A stretch of DNA of 64,000 nucleotides from Exobasidium rhododendri (lineage: Eukaryota > Basidiomycota > Exobasidiomycetes > Exobasidiales > Exobasidiaceae), in the NCBI GenBank assembly GCA_026210745.1, contig CP110631.1:620001-684000 (forward strand), given 5' to 3'. Below, piece after piece: positions 46,101-57,099 of the stretch (position 1 is its first letter; every line of letters begins with the position of its first letter). The translations under genes were made by a program, and so were the position numbers. Below the pieces are notes generated by a model that saw only the letters and a program-made list of their open reading frames with translations, did not search any database and was not told the DNA's origin.

Positions 46101-49100
46101 TTGCGTCCATCGGATCGTCTCGCGATCCCTGCTCTATCTTTGCTTTAGTCATCTCTTTCAGCTTTGGCCGCATCCTCATTGGTCCTTCCGTCGGGTCCAA
46201 CTCGAATATTCTGCTTGCATCGGCGTCTTTCCCCAACACAGCCCTCTCCCTTTGCAATTCTGCTAGCATCTTATTCCACTCTCCCGCGCCAAATTTCAGG
46301 CTCTCTGTGGCATCCAAGCGTACTTTTACCAACTTGGTCTCTTCGCTCAATCGAACGCTGTCTTGCCAGGTCTTCATCTTCTTTTCGGTGTTGCTGATTG
46401 CCTTCTGCTTTTGGTCACTTGACAAGAGTGATTGGGTAACTCTTGACATTCGATCGAGATGAATCGCAGCTTTGAGACTGTCCCTGCTCTTTGTGAATCC
46501 TTGCCATTCTGCCGCAAAGGGAACCACACTCTCTCCCTGCCCCATCAGCAATTGAGCAGCAAGATTTACGTCACTCGCCTCTCGAAAGTCGCTCAACGTC
46601 TTCTCAGGCAGGATGATTGACTCGACTAATGCCGGCCTCGCACTAGAGAGTAAAATGAGAACGTTATAGCAGGCCATGCGAATACCTTCTTGATCTCCAA
46701 CACCCGTCGGGAAGTCCACTCTACGATGGATGATGCTGAGCACGTTATACAGCAGGCACTGAAAAAAGGCAAGATCCTGGTTGGCTCCCATGAAAGTGAC
46801 CTCCTGATGCTCAATGATCTCAAAGTACGTTTCAAAGGAACCCGCCGCGATTCGAAACAAGATGGTTCGATCCAGGCTGGTCAAGAGCGTCGCAATGATC
46901 GTGGTGGAAGGTCTGACCGTTGAGAAAGAGGTGAGAAGCTTCGCAATCAAGGACAGATTTTGCTTGTTCTGGACTTCGCCAGAGCACTGCTCTATAAAGT
47001 CGGACAACGCTATGCGACACTGATCGTCCAAGACGTCTCCCAGACCAGGCAGGATGACCTCCTCTATGGAAGAGGCAATCCGGTCGTAGAATGCCAAGCG
47101 GAATTTTGTGGCAGTCGATACATCGGAGTCTGGTGGAATGGACTCGATGGTCGCATTAACGGCACGGATGTTCCCCGATCTAGTGATGCTCTCCACGGCA
47201 CAATTTGCCAGGACATTCAGCAGTCGATTGGCGAGTAGAGTAATGTCGGAATCCTGCAACGATCCTTGCACTTCGACAAAGGGCGTTATTGCCGACACTA
47301 GAAACCCGAGCAGCGGTGAGGCGAATAGCAAGTCACAGAACTTGATCGATCCCTGCGCATGCTCTTCAATCAAGCGTACATTATCCTTGAGCAGTACAAG
47401 TTCGCTCGTGACTTGAAATGCTTGGCCTAATTCGGTCGTATCAACATTCATGGACTGCGATCGTTTGCGACCGTGACGTGGGTTTGCTTTTGCTGGAATG
47501 TCAAGAAAGGCGCTGGGTCTTGCCCGTCTCGGCTCTTTCTTCAATTCAGACTTTTCCGCTGCCTGGAAACCTGCTCCTAAACAGGCGACGATGAACCTTA
47601 GCATGAGAGGGCACATGATCTTCTGCTTTTCCCTCGGCGCAAACTGATTGTAGAGAGTAACATTGCCAGGCTGTTCATCGATGTCGAACAGCGTAGACCA
47701 GCAACGACTGAATATTTTTGGATAATTCCAGAATTTGGGGAGCAATCTTTCGATGACTTTTACTCCACCCGATCTAGCTAGACGATCTGCGTAACGCTTG
47801 TCTCTAAGCAGCAGTGCGGTCATAATCTCCAGCGACAAAGAAGCTGACCTTTGGTCTGAAGTAGGACCGAAGAAGATCAATAGCCACTTGACGTTGACTG
47901 CTGAGCCTAATTTGAGCAGGAATGCCGGTCGTTCCAAGACCAAGTCAGTCACCATCTCAAAGACCCGGATAGCCGTCTCGATGCGAGTGGAAGAGGTTTG
48001 CGGGACTAGCGGCGACCTTGTCTCTTGTGAACTGGCGATGGTTGGGAAGGCGCCGTTCTCCACAGTTTGTTGACGTTTTGGCACTCGTCGCTTGCAGATG
48101 CTTGGTTCGGATGCCTCCGAGCTCGGCACTGGCACACAGAGCTGTGATGTCAGGTACGTCGATACGCTGCGGATGGCCCCCTCATTGAAGGATGAGATAA
48201 GTGCAATACGAAGTGAAGACAGTATTTGGTCGACCACTTTTTTTCCAAATTCTTCCTTGTCACTACTGTTGTTGTAGTCGTTCAGTTGCAACGCCTGCAG
48301 TAGCTTCTTCGCAATCTGCATCTTAGCCACTCGCTTTGCGTTAAATTTGCGGTACTTGGAAGTCTTGAGGAAGACGATGAATTGACTCAGATGAGCCGAT
48401 TGGACTTGGCTACTGGTCTGAGCCCAAATGTTCATGTCGAGCATAATGGTCCGATACAGCAGTGGATTGAGTAGAGCCGCCTCGTTTGCTTGGTTTTCAT
48501 GGTAGCCGACTGCCGAAGAGAAGATCTCCACCACTTTCGGGGTGAACAAGTGCGTTTTGGTTGTGAGTAGGTAGTTGAGGACCTCGTAGCCCTTTGACCT
48601 TTCCACATCCTCCGACAGCCTCCACGAACTTTGCAGAAGAACAAATAAAAAGGAAAGAGATTTCTCGAGCAGAGCACTAGACGTCGAAAGTTGCACGAAG
48701 CGAAGCAAAATAGCACATCCTCCCAGCTTCCAGACGGTATCTGCGAGAGATTGCGTCGGTGCCAAGACTGGTGATCCATACAGCTTTGCATAACCATACG
48801 AGGCCCCGATTGCATCTTTTGTAAGTGAAACAGCTTGATTGAGCAGCAGTTGAGGCTCTATCTTCTGTGTTCTGTCCACCGAAGAGCTATGAGCTGAAGT
48901 GGCTTTCTTTGGTATTCTGTCAAGGTCATACTGATTTGCCGAATTTAAGACGATGTAGAATTTGTCCTCGTTGAAGATGTTGCGAGCTGCCTCTGTGATT
49001 ACTTGCACGAGTGGATGGGATGTCAACGTCTTTTCGGTCGCACCATTACTACGAGCCAGATCATCTAAGCGCAAGTTGATCTTGGTGCTGATCGAATAGG

Positions 49101-50978
49101 TCAAGAAGCGACCTAAGCTATCTTGAAAGTTTCCACAGTAGCCGGTCGAAGCCAATTCTGAAATGACGAGTGGCATCCCAGGAGCGAGTATATCGTCAAG
49201 GAGATAGGCCGGTCCCATTGACCATATCAATCGGTTTCTTCCTCTTTGCAGCGTCTCCAAGGGCGGTGTGCCGAACACTGCTCTCATGGCGCTCTCTTTG
49301 GGGGGAGTTGCCGGCCATACGGCTAGCTCTTCCTGAACAAAATCACCGTCAAGATATAGCTGAACAAGGGAGAATTTGTTCCCTCCCGTCGGCCTCAGAT
49401 GCGTAAGACATATATGATGAAGTCGACCAGGGATAATACGAGACTTTTGGAACCGAATCGGCGGAGCATCCTTCGACGAGCTGTACGTGATCTGACCGGT
49501 GCCGGGCTCAATCTCGAGCTTGACTGAACACACTCGATGAGAGTCAAAAAGATGAAGCAGATCAAGTGTCAACGACGGCTCGATCTTCTCTATCATAACA
49601 GGAGCGAAGAAGGAGAATCCCTTCGATGCTGGACTGGGCGGGAAAGGTCGTGGTAGGCTGGACATTGCTACTGAGCAGTGAGAGTGCTGGGTCATGTCGA
49701 ACGTGATAAGATTTGGCAATGATGACGGCCCTGCAACACCATGAAGAAAGTCGAGGTAGGGCCCAGAAATGTCGTCATTCAGTCGTCGAAGCACAGTCCG
49801 ACAGTCATGATTGGAGATTCCGCGAAGATACAGTCTTTTCAGGATGCGATTAATGGCGTCCTCGTTCGTTGGTCCAGCTCTGGAATTGTAAAAAGTGAGC
49901 AGCACTTTGGCTGTGCCCGCCTTTGCCATTGCTACTTGATTCCATCTGTTTAATTTCGCAAGTCTTTCCAAAACGGTCAAGATCCGCAGATGAAGGGTTT
50001 CGGTAATAGGAGCATCTCTCAATATTGTAAGCAGTGTATTGACTGCACCAGGATGCTCGATTGATCCACTCCAGCTCTCAGCGATCCGTCGTGCTATTTG
50101 TCCCTCATCGCACGATTCTTCACTTTCGGCGTTGCCTGCGCTTAGCCTTCCCAGATTCGAAAGAACATCTCCTAACGCGAGTCCCAACAGACCTGCAAAG
50201 AAGCGCTCCGGCGAAGTCTGCAAAATGTTGGTCAGGAGGAGTACAGATGCAAGACCTGACCATCCCACTGTTCTTTGGAAAGCATGTGTATTCTTCGGAT
50301 GCATGTGCATCGCTTCACCGATAATAGTCAAAGCCAATTTGTAGATCTCTACCCTCAGTCTCTCGTGGATGTCGTCCTGCTGGTCGTCTTTCTCTCCTCC
50401 TTCAGCATGATTGACACCAACTGTCTGGTCCATCGTAGACAGCATCTGAACGATAACCAAGAAGCCACCAGCTTCTCGAAAGTCATCCTTGATATGTGTG
50501 TCTGATGAGCCTTCAACGAGAAGCCTGTGTACTTGAGAGCCTAAATGCAGCTGATGAGAGTTCAGTCGGTCGGTAAGCAAGAAATGCTTCATATCATACC
50601 CCACAGCTGTCTCACCTTACTTGTCAAATCACTAGGATCGCACGACTGAAACGTCATGATCACTGACACGAGCTCGTCTCGCATCGAGTCTCCCTGTGGA
50701 ATGTAGGGTGAGAGAGATCGATCTTTTAGAGGAGAATCGAGGGAAGTAAGACTGTCAGATTGTGGCATAGTACGCGATGGTCTTGCCGCAGGAGAAGGTC
50801 GAGCATGTGATGATGAGCTATCTATCATCGTAAGACTAGTATTTTTCTTGCCCTCGTCAGTACCAAGATGTGACGATTGGGTAGGTGAAGTCGATGACTG
50901 ACCAGCAGTGTCCAACTTCGACATGCTCTCTTCTCGCCGCACTTGGCGCAACGAAGCGTCAAGTATTGATGTTGGCAA
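43176..50978 (-). CDS. PH-BEACH-WD40-FYVE protein (ALFY/WDFY3-like)
   Basis: Exons on the minus strand: 50978-50621, 50540-43571, 43491-43279 and 43209-43176; 2,524 residues. The N-terminal ~1,600 residues are helical-repeat and include a concanavalin-like part (LYLDGDFVQEELAVWP). A PH-like domain lies near 1660-1780 (KYRRVIRSLEKGDVIEG, LLIFGKKCFYIID). The BEACH domain, about 1848-2130, shows MSNFDYLMCLNTAAGR, YPVMPWVLRDY, FHYGTHYSTAA, LIPEAYYLPEFL and LPPWAKGDPRLF. WD40 repeats follow (CRGHEDVILCLEYC, SGSQDGRAIIWD). The last two exons add a FYVE finger with eight cysteines, including RLNCAGCGGLFCNAC, that would bind PI3P. This combination is that of ALFY/WDFY3, linked to selective autophagy and endosomes. 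The splice at 50620/50541 (GTAAGG donor) keeps the frame. Confidence 0.92.
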
Positions 50979-51303
50979 GTGATCTTTCAGGTAGAGAGTG
51001 CAATATCAAATGCTTAGAGGGCGAAGAGAAGAAGCGAAGCAAGGCAAAAGGAGGCCGGCCCCAGACCAGATGGAGCGAAGCAAAAGTGTGTCTCCGAAGA
51101 AATCGCATTTATACTTACACTGGTACCTTTTGGGCTCGGCACCAAAATACACACAGCATACGCACAGGCCACCTTTGCGGAAAGTATAATTTGACCGAGG
51201 AAAAGTTCTGGCTCCGTAGACTCCTCAGTCCAAACGACCATTCTGCTGAAGCTCACGTTCACCACTATTCGACCAGACTCTCTGACTACATGCCTGGCTT
51301 GAC
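50979..51303. other. Divergent promoter region
   Basis: A 325-bp spacer between the BEACH gene and the cyclin gene; no gene features. Confidence 0.4.
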
Positions 51304-52525
51304 ATGCCGCAGCTACTCAACACATTGGTGTCTAAAGCACAGGTAGAGACATCTTTCTCCCGTCAGGATGGTGTCCCTGCGGATCTGGAGGACGAGCTGC
51401 GAGTCTACGGTTGTCAACTCATTCAGCAGGCCGGCATTCTTCTAGAATTGTGAGTCAAGCGCATCGTCATCGTGCTCTCACTTTAGCCTTTCGCTTGAAC
51501 TCAACGTCTTCTTTACTGCTTAAATGGTAGACCCCAGGTGACTATGGCGACGGCTCAAGTGCTCTTTCAGCGCTTCTGGTATGTCACTTCGATGAAACAA
51601 TTCGGCATCAAGGTAAGTGTGTGGTGTGCCGCGAGACGGAGACCATCGAACACTAATCTTCGTCAGGATGCCTATTATTAGGACATCGCGATGGGTGTTC
51701 TGTTCCTCGCTTCCAAGCTTGAGGAATCGCCTGTGCGCCTTCGAGACCTCATCAACGTCTTTGACTATCTACTACAGCGTGGGTTGCATTACTCTCGCTA
51801 CAATCCCGGGCCTCGAAGTGAGGAGCTGGAGAAGGCAAGGAAAAGTAGTAACAAAGTGAGGCAGCCATCACCGACGAAACGGCTGAGAGTGCGACAGGAC
51901 CAAGATGCGATACCCCCTTTCGACTATACACCTCAGGCCTATTTCTCGCAGTCATTCTACGATACCAAGGACGCCCTTGTCATTTCCGAAATGCAGATCC
52001 TGAAGAGGCTTGGCTTTCAAGTTCAAGTTAACCTTCCATATGCGACCATGGTGAATTACCTGCAACTGCTTGGTTTGACCAAATCAGAATCGGGTATTGC
52101 ACAACGAGCCTGGGCGATTCTCAATGATGCGTGAGTGGGGCAGGTACAACGTGCGCACAAATGACTGTCTTTGTTGACTCTCAGCTAATCATGTGCATCC
52201 ACCTGCGTTTCCGAGTAGTCTACAAACACCAGTCTATGTCATGTTCCCCACCCACGTTCTAGCTGCCGCTTCCATCTACCTTATATCCGTCACTCTGGAC
52301 GACTTTCCATCGTTGCCACTAACGCCAAAACCCTGGTGGACGCTCTTTGATGTGACGCGAGAAGAGCTACGAATCGTTGGCAGTCACATCATGAAGCTCT
52401 ACGACACGGAAGAAGGTGGTCTCGCCGCAAGAGTGCGTGATGAATGGGGAGGCATGAGCGAATTCTGCGAAAAGATTGCAATTCGCGATTGGCTTAGTCG
52501 ATTTGGAGAAGAGGTTCCAGTGTAG
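51304..52525 (+). CDS. Cyclin L/T-like transcriptional cyclin
   Basis: Exons 51304-51449, 51531-51612, 51682-52130 and 52219-52525; 327 residues. The first cyclin fold runs [30 protein letters not shown], then IAMGVLFLASKLEESPVRLRDLINVFDYL, matching the cyclin L/K/T pattern (ATGCVLFQRF, LASKxEExPRxxRDVINVF). The second cyclin fold includes EMQILKRLGFQVQVNLPY and MFPTHVLAAASIYLISVTL. A basic insertion of about 50 residues (KARKSSNKVRQPSPTKRLRVRQ) sits between them. Such cyclins pair with CDK11/CDK12-type kinases in transcription and splicing. No C-terminal RS domain is present, unlike animal cyclin L, so the exact subfamily is uncertain. Confidence 0.85.
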
Positions 52526-52623
52526 TCTCGATCAAGGCCATGATTCCTCGAAGCTTTTGTTAGTTCCCTCTTTGCAATGTACATCTACCTCAACAGTTCA
52601 CAAAAAAGTCTCATTGATTGCAT

Positions 52624-53186
52624 TCAAGCAGAAATCGTTGACTTTCTCTTCAATTCTTCCTGGATGAGTCGATACCTTCCAGATTGACTCGCTAGGGCCG
52701 TCCATCGAGGATCGTGATCCTCTGTTCGGATAACTGTTCCAATCGACCTGTCATAGAGTAGTACCGCATAGGTGAGAGTCGATTCATCTAAAAGTATGGC
52801 CATCTCGTAACTTACATGAAAAACCTATCGAGAAGAAGCAAGACCAACAAAATTCCAGTAAGTAAGTGACACAATCGAGAGCACGGTGTATATTCGCTTA
52901 CCCGAAAGTGGCAGCAGACGTGCCCATAAATTGAGCCAGTGTCCCCATAGCCCCCCTTGGCCCTGGTCCGGCTCTGTGGCATGAAGGACAGGACGAAAAA
53001 AGTGACAATGAGATCTTGTGTGGTGTCATATTTCGAGATGCAAGTCCGAACTCACCTTAGGATCTGGACAGATGCACCTATAAATCCTATACATAGCCCC
53101 ACACCTGTACCCATCATTGCCCCCATCGCCAGCTTTTGCAGAACAGATTGCTGTTGCGGAACATGGACTGTCGATACGGTGGCCAT
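52624..53186 (-). CDS. MGR2: MGR2/ROMO1, TIM23-associated inner-membrane protein
   Basis: Exons on the minus strand: 53186-53056, 52973-52902, a 9-nt exon 52824-52816, and 52747-52624; 111 residues. Mgr2/ROMO1 couples the TIM21 part to TIM23 and gates lateral release of preproteins. The conserved glycine-rich hairpin is present: KLAMGAMMGTGVGLCIGF, then AGPGPRGAMGTLAQFMG, SAATFGFFM and SIGTVIR. The 9-nt microexon encodes the FFM junction; its inclusion is required to join FG to MSIG in frame. The C-terminal 30 residues (HDPRWTALASQSGRYRLIQ...) exceed the yeast length. Convergent with the cyclin gene (98 bp). Confidence 0.9.
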
Positions 53187-53426
53187 GATGAAGGTTGTAT
53201 GCTTGAAATGGTAAGCCTTGGAGCGGACGCTTGCTCTGTAACCCTACTTCACATAAAAGACAGAGCAGAGCAACCAACCCCGCGTTGATGGAAACTCAGT
53301 GGGATTCGAGGCGGCTTCACGTGTCTTTCCCTCGATTAGAATTTTTCCTCCCTGGTCATGATTTTTGGACTTTCTCATTTTTTTGTTTAGATTCTTCTCA
53401 CTCTCGGTCAAACCATCTCGCTCACC

Positions 53427-56075
53427 ATGGCAGGAAAGAACAAGGCCGCAGACAAGAAGAGCACTTCGAAATCGAGGCCTAGCTCAACTTCACAGCTTTC
53501 GGTACCGCTCGACTCGACGAATGATATATCGCAAAATGTGCTATCCGCCTTTTCACCTTTCAACGAGTGGTTCGCATACCTGACACAGTCTATCGATCGA
53601 CATCGTCTTCAGATTTACTCTTCCGAAAACAATGGTAGATTGTTGGCAGACTACATTATTCCGAACGCCAAGTGTGAACGTTTGGAATGGCTCAGACTAC
53701 CATCACCGTCATCGGGCTCCGACTTGTCTACAAAGCAAAACGCAAAGAAAAGGAGGAAGCGCCAAAGCTTGGAGGATGGAGGTGGAGAGATTCAGGATCC
53801 AGACGCTCAAAGCTTACCATCACAGATTGTCATTGCTTTAGGTCTCTCTTCCGGATCGATACACCTGTTCAACCCACTTCAAGGCAAGATTGTACGAATT
53901 CTGGCGGATTCGATCACCTCAACATCTTCTGCGGCATCCAATGCCGTTTCATCCCTTGCCTTTGACGCTGAATCTTCCCTATATGCTTGCTTCGAGGACG
54001 GTGCAGTGTCATCATGGAATCTCAACGATGTGACACAGGCCTCCGCTGATGCTGCTGCAACTTCGCTTCTCCCTGTCGGCAAATACACAAACTTACATAG
54101 TTCAACTACGCCTTACCGTCAAATCCACTCCTTAGATGTTGATCGTGTCATCTTGGCACATCATTCAGTAGTTCTTTATTCGATTTCGAAGAAAGAAGTG
54201 ATCGCTACATACACAGGGCATGCTTCGAATGTCACCCACTTGGTGTCTCTACCGGGCTCATCGACCAAATTCGTCAGTGCTGCAGAAGGCGACAGAGTAG
54301 TCAACGTTTGGTCAGTACCGGAAGATGGGCGAAAAAGTACTAGACCGCTTGCCACCCTTCCTCTGGATGCACCGGTCAGTCATCTGTGTAGTGTGTCTGG
54401 CGATGACGGTCGTGACGTCTTAGTTGTTGTCACGACGAAAGGGAGCGTTAGACTGTATGAAATACTGTCAGATCTGGGCGCTGCGTCTCCAGTCAAGGGC
54501 AAGAAGACTGGAGGAATTGCTACTTTACCGATGCTCACTCGAATCAGTTTGATCGCAAAAGAGGGAGACAGGGATGAGTTGCCTGCATTGAATGCTAAGC
54601 TGAGCCAGCAATACGAGGCCAAGGTGGCACGTATCGCCAAAGGAGCCAAAGTCACATTCGAGGCTGCAGCTGCTCAAGATGGAGCAGGCAAATTCAAGTC
54701 TGAAATTAAGGTCGTTCGAAGTAAGACCTCAGGCGACGGCGTCAACGGAGATCATCTTGGTGGATCCACATCTGCTCTACGGTATACAGAGGCTGGTACT
54801 TTGGTTGCACAGAGGAACGGTCAAATTGCTTCCATCGCAGGTGCAAATGGCCTGCTCACTGGACCAGACGATATGGGAACTTTGACAGACGATCAAGCAA
54901 CGCTCGACGCCGGCATTGATGATCTAGAAGAGCCGAGTCTAGGGCAGAGGTTGAAAGGGCTCCGAGTTGGTGCGACAGCGGGTGGTGTTACCGAAGATTT
55001 CGTGGACGACAAGGAAGACGCCGAAGAAGAGGAGGAAGAGAATGGCGTGGTGGACGATCGAGCAATTCTGCCGATGGGCTCATTATCTTTAGGCCAAACA
55101 CTGACTCAAGCGCTACACTCTAACGACACCGCCCTCCTGTCGAGTTGTCTTGCTCACTCCGATCCTGCCGTCGTTCGATCTAGTGTGGCCAAGTTGAGTG
55201 GGCCTTTAGCTGTGAAATTGCTGGAGCATTGCGTCGATCGTATGGGACGAGGAGGAAAGAAGAGCACAGGATCACTAGGAAGTGCCAGGACAAGAGGGAT
55301 AATAGAATGGGTCCGTGCAACGTTGATTGCTCACACTGGCTACTTGATGTCGCTTCCCAATCTAGTCCATAGATTATCCATCCTACACTCGACTTTGTCC
55401 AGCCGACTTGCGAGTCACGAGAAGTTGCTTGCACTGAATGGGAGATTAGAGCTTGTCCTTGGGCAAATAGAGATGCGTGCTGCGTATACTGCCGAACAAG
55501 CCGTCAAAGTGCAGGGAATGAAGACGAAGGGGCTGCAGAGTAGTGGCGACGGTGGGGTTGATGAGGCCAGGAGGAGAAAGCAGGTCGAAGGAAAGCAATG
55601 GGTGGAAGAGAGTAGTGATGAGGAGGAAGGGATGGATGTTGATAATGGCGATGAAGACGAAGATGAAGAGGAGGAGGAGGAGGAGGATGGAGACGAAGAT
55701 GAAGACGAAGAAATTGACGGACTGGTCGATGTTGTGCGGGGTGAAGAAGAAGGAGACATACAAGACATCGCTCTCGGTAACGGTACCATCGCGAACACTT
55801 CCGTTGACAGCGAAGAAGAGGGAGAAGACCAGGACGAAGAGATGAGCGAGGAAGGACAAGGAGGGGAAGAGGAAGACGACGACGAAGACGACGAGAGCAG
55901 CGAGGAGGAGGCCAGTGATGAGAGTGCTCTTGATGAGGAAGGTGACTCAGATGACATCGAAGACGAAGAAGATGATGAAGGGTCTGATGATGACGTCAGC
56001 AGAGGAGGTTTTCTAGATGTGGAAGCCGAAAGTACCGATGGAGAAGGAGAAGAAAGTGAAGAAAGTGAAGAATGA
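53427..56075 (+). CDS. UTP5: U3 snoRNP / small-subunit processome protein UTP5 (WDR43)
   Basis: A single exon of 882 residues. UTP5 belongs to the t-UTP/UTP-A complex needed for rDNA transcription and early 18S rRNA processing. The N-terminal WD40 propeller shows NEWFAYLTQSIDRHRLQIY, VIALGLSSGSIHLF, YTGHASNVTHLVSLPG and KFVSAAEGDRVVNVW. The Utp12 domain lies near residues 555-690 (DTALLSSCLAHSDPAVVRSS, LAVKLLEHCVDRM, RATLIAHTGYLMSLPNLVHRL). The last ~170 residues are an extremely acidic Asp/Glu/Ser tail, longer than in yeast UTP5. Pre-rRNA function is inferred from the family. The acidic tail produces a long but spurious Ser-rich antisense frame. Confidence 0.9.
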   Translation: MAGKNKAADKKSTSKSRPSSTSQLSVPLDSTNDISQNVLSAFSPFNEWFAYLTQSIDRHRLQIYSSENNGRLLADYIIPNAKCERLEWLRLPSPSSGSDLSTKQNAKKRRKRQSLEDGGGEIQDPDAQSLPSQIVIALGLSSGSIHLFNPLQGKIVRILADSITSTSSAASNAVSSLAFDAESSLYACFEDGAVSSWNLNDVTQASADAAATSLLPVGKYTNLHSSTTPYRQIHSLDVDRVILAHHSVVLYSISKKEVIATYTGHASNVTHLVSLPGSSTKFVSAAEGDRVVNVWSVPEDGRKSTRPLATLPLDAPVSHLCSVSGDDGRDVLVVVTTKGSVRLYEILSDLGAASPVKGKKTGGIATLPMLTRISLIAKEGDRDELPALNAKLSQQYEAKVARIAKGAKVTFEAAAAQDGAGKFKSEIKVVRSKTSGDGVNGDHLGGSTSALRYTEAGTLVAQRNGQIASIAGANGLLTGPDDMGTLTDDQATLDAGIDDLEEPSLGQRLKGLRVGATAGGVTEDFVDDKEDAEEEEEENGVVDDRAILPMGSLSLGQTLTQALHSNDTALLSSCLAHSDPAVVRSSVAKLSGPLAVKLLEHCVDRMGRGGKKSTGSLGSARTRGIIEWVRATLIAHTGYLMSLPNLVHRLSILHSTLSSRLASHEKLLALNGRLELVLGQIEMRAAYTAEQAVKVQGMKTKGLQSSGDGGVDEARRRKQVEGKQWVEESSDEEEGMDVDNGDEDEDEEEEEEEDGDEDEDEEIDGLVDVVRGEEEGDIQDIALGNGTIANTSVDSEEEGEDQDEEMSEEGQGGEEEDDDEDDESSEEEASDESALDEEGDSDDIEDEEDDEGSDDDVSRGGFLDVEAESTDGEGEESEESEE

Positions 56076-56386
56076 TCCATCTACAGTAGCCTCACTTCCC
56101 TGTATTGCATTTGACATATGCAATCTCAATAACCCCACTAGACGGCGCTACGTCCGATAATATAATACTTGCATACATCTTCCTCCTCTCTGCTGCACCA
56201 TGCCGTAGTAGCTCGTTCCGACTGATGTCGAGCAAACGGTCCTTTGGCGGAAGGCACGGCACGCTCCCAGTGAGAGGTGCGATGCGCCACGCTCGGTCCA
56301 TTGTGGGCGGCGATGAGAATTGAATTCTTAGAAAAGGATCTAGTGAATTTAATTTTTCTCATTCTTCTGCCTTCATCAGCTTCAGC
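56076..56386. other. Intergenic, nothing supported
   Basis: A 311-bp spacer between UTP5 and the DNL-finger gene; no gene features. Confidence 0.4.
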
Positions 56387-57031
56387 ATGCTTTTGAGATT
56401 TCCAAATATGCGATCGTTGGCTTGTCCAGCGAAACTCCGGTTCGTAGGGGCATCCTCATCTCAAGTTGTCAATCTGAACCGGAGGATGGCAGTCGCTGCA
56501 TTTTCGGCACTTCTGCCAAGGCCACTCTTACTTCCTCCTCAGCAACGTAGACTGTTCTCTTCTTCGATAGCACATAGTGAACAGCAGAAGCAGCCAGAAG
56601 CAGTGCCAAGTTCGACGATCGGTAAGATTGAACCAAAAATCTCCATGACATTTACTTGTACTGTAACGGACTGCAATCATCGCTCTACACACGAATTCAC
56701 ACGAAGGAGTTACGAGAAGGGTATAGTTCTGGTACAGTGTCCCGGATGTAAGAATAGGTAAGCGACCATATCTCCTTTAAGCTCGGCATCAAGCAGAATG
56801 AAAACTGGACTAACACTTCTATACGTTTCTCACAGGCATCTGATCGCGGACCATCTCTCGTGGTTCACGGAGAACGCTTCAGACCCGAAAACGATAGAGC
56901 AAATGGTCGAAGCCAAGGGTGGCAAAGTAAGAAGAGGCGTCAATTACGTAGATGGGAACGGATATGAGACTGTAGAGATGTATGACGACGACGACGACGA
57001 CGACGATCCTAAGAAGGGCAACACCGCATAA
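56387..57031 (+). CDS. ZIM17: DNL-type zinc-finger protein ZIM17/TIM15
   Basis: Exons 56387-56757 and 56836-57031, 188 residues. Zim17 (Tim15, DNLZ) is the matrix co-factor that keeps mitochondrial Hsp70 soluble. A long Arg-rich presequence (NLNRRMAVAAFSALLPRPLLL, PPQQRRLFSSS) precedes the DNL zinc finger: [48 protein letters not shown], with two Cys pairs (C-x4-C and C-x2-C) and the conserved H-L-I-A-D-x-L (DNL-position) motif produced by the splice. The C terminus is a poly-Asp run (eight Asp). Starts at 56387 or the ATG at 56408 are both possible. Confidence 0.92.
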
Positions 57032-57099
57032 GGAGAGAAGCAGCGCTCAAGATACTTTAACATTAATTCTATTGGAATCTTTTACACAGGAGGCGGTCT

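Noticed and set aside
55415-56080. A 221-codon Ser/Pro-rich minus-strand ORF
   Set aside because: It is the antisense of the UTP5 acidic tail; GAA/GAG runs read as TTC/CTC (Ser/Leu) on the other strand. No domain, start context or splicing.
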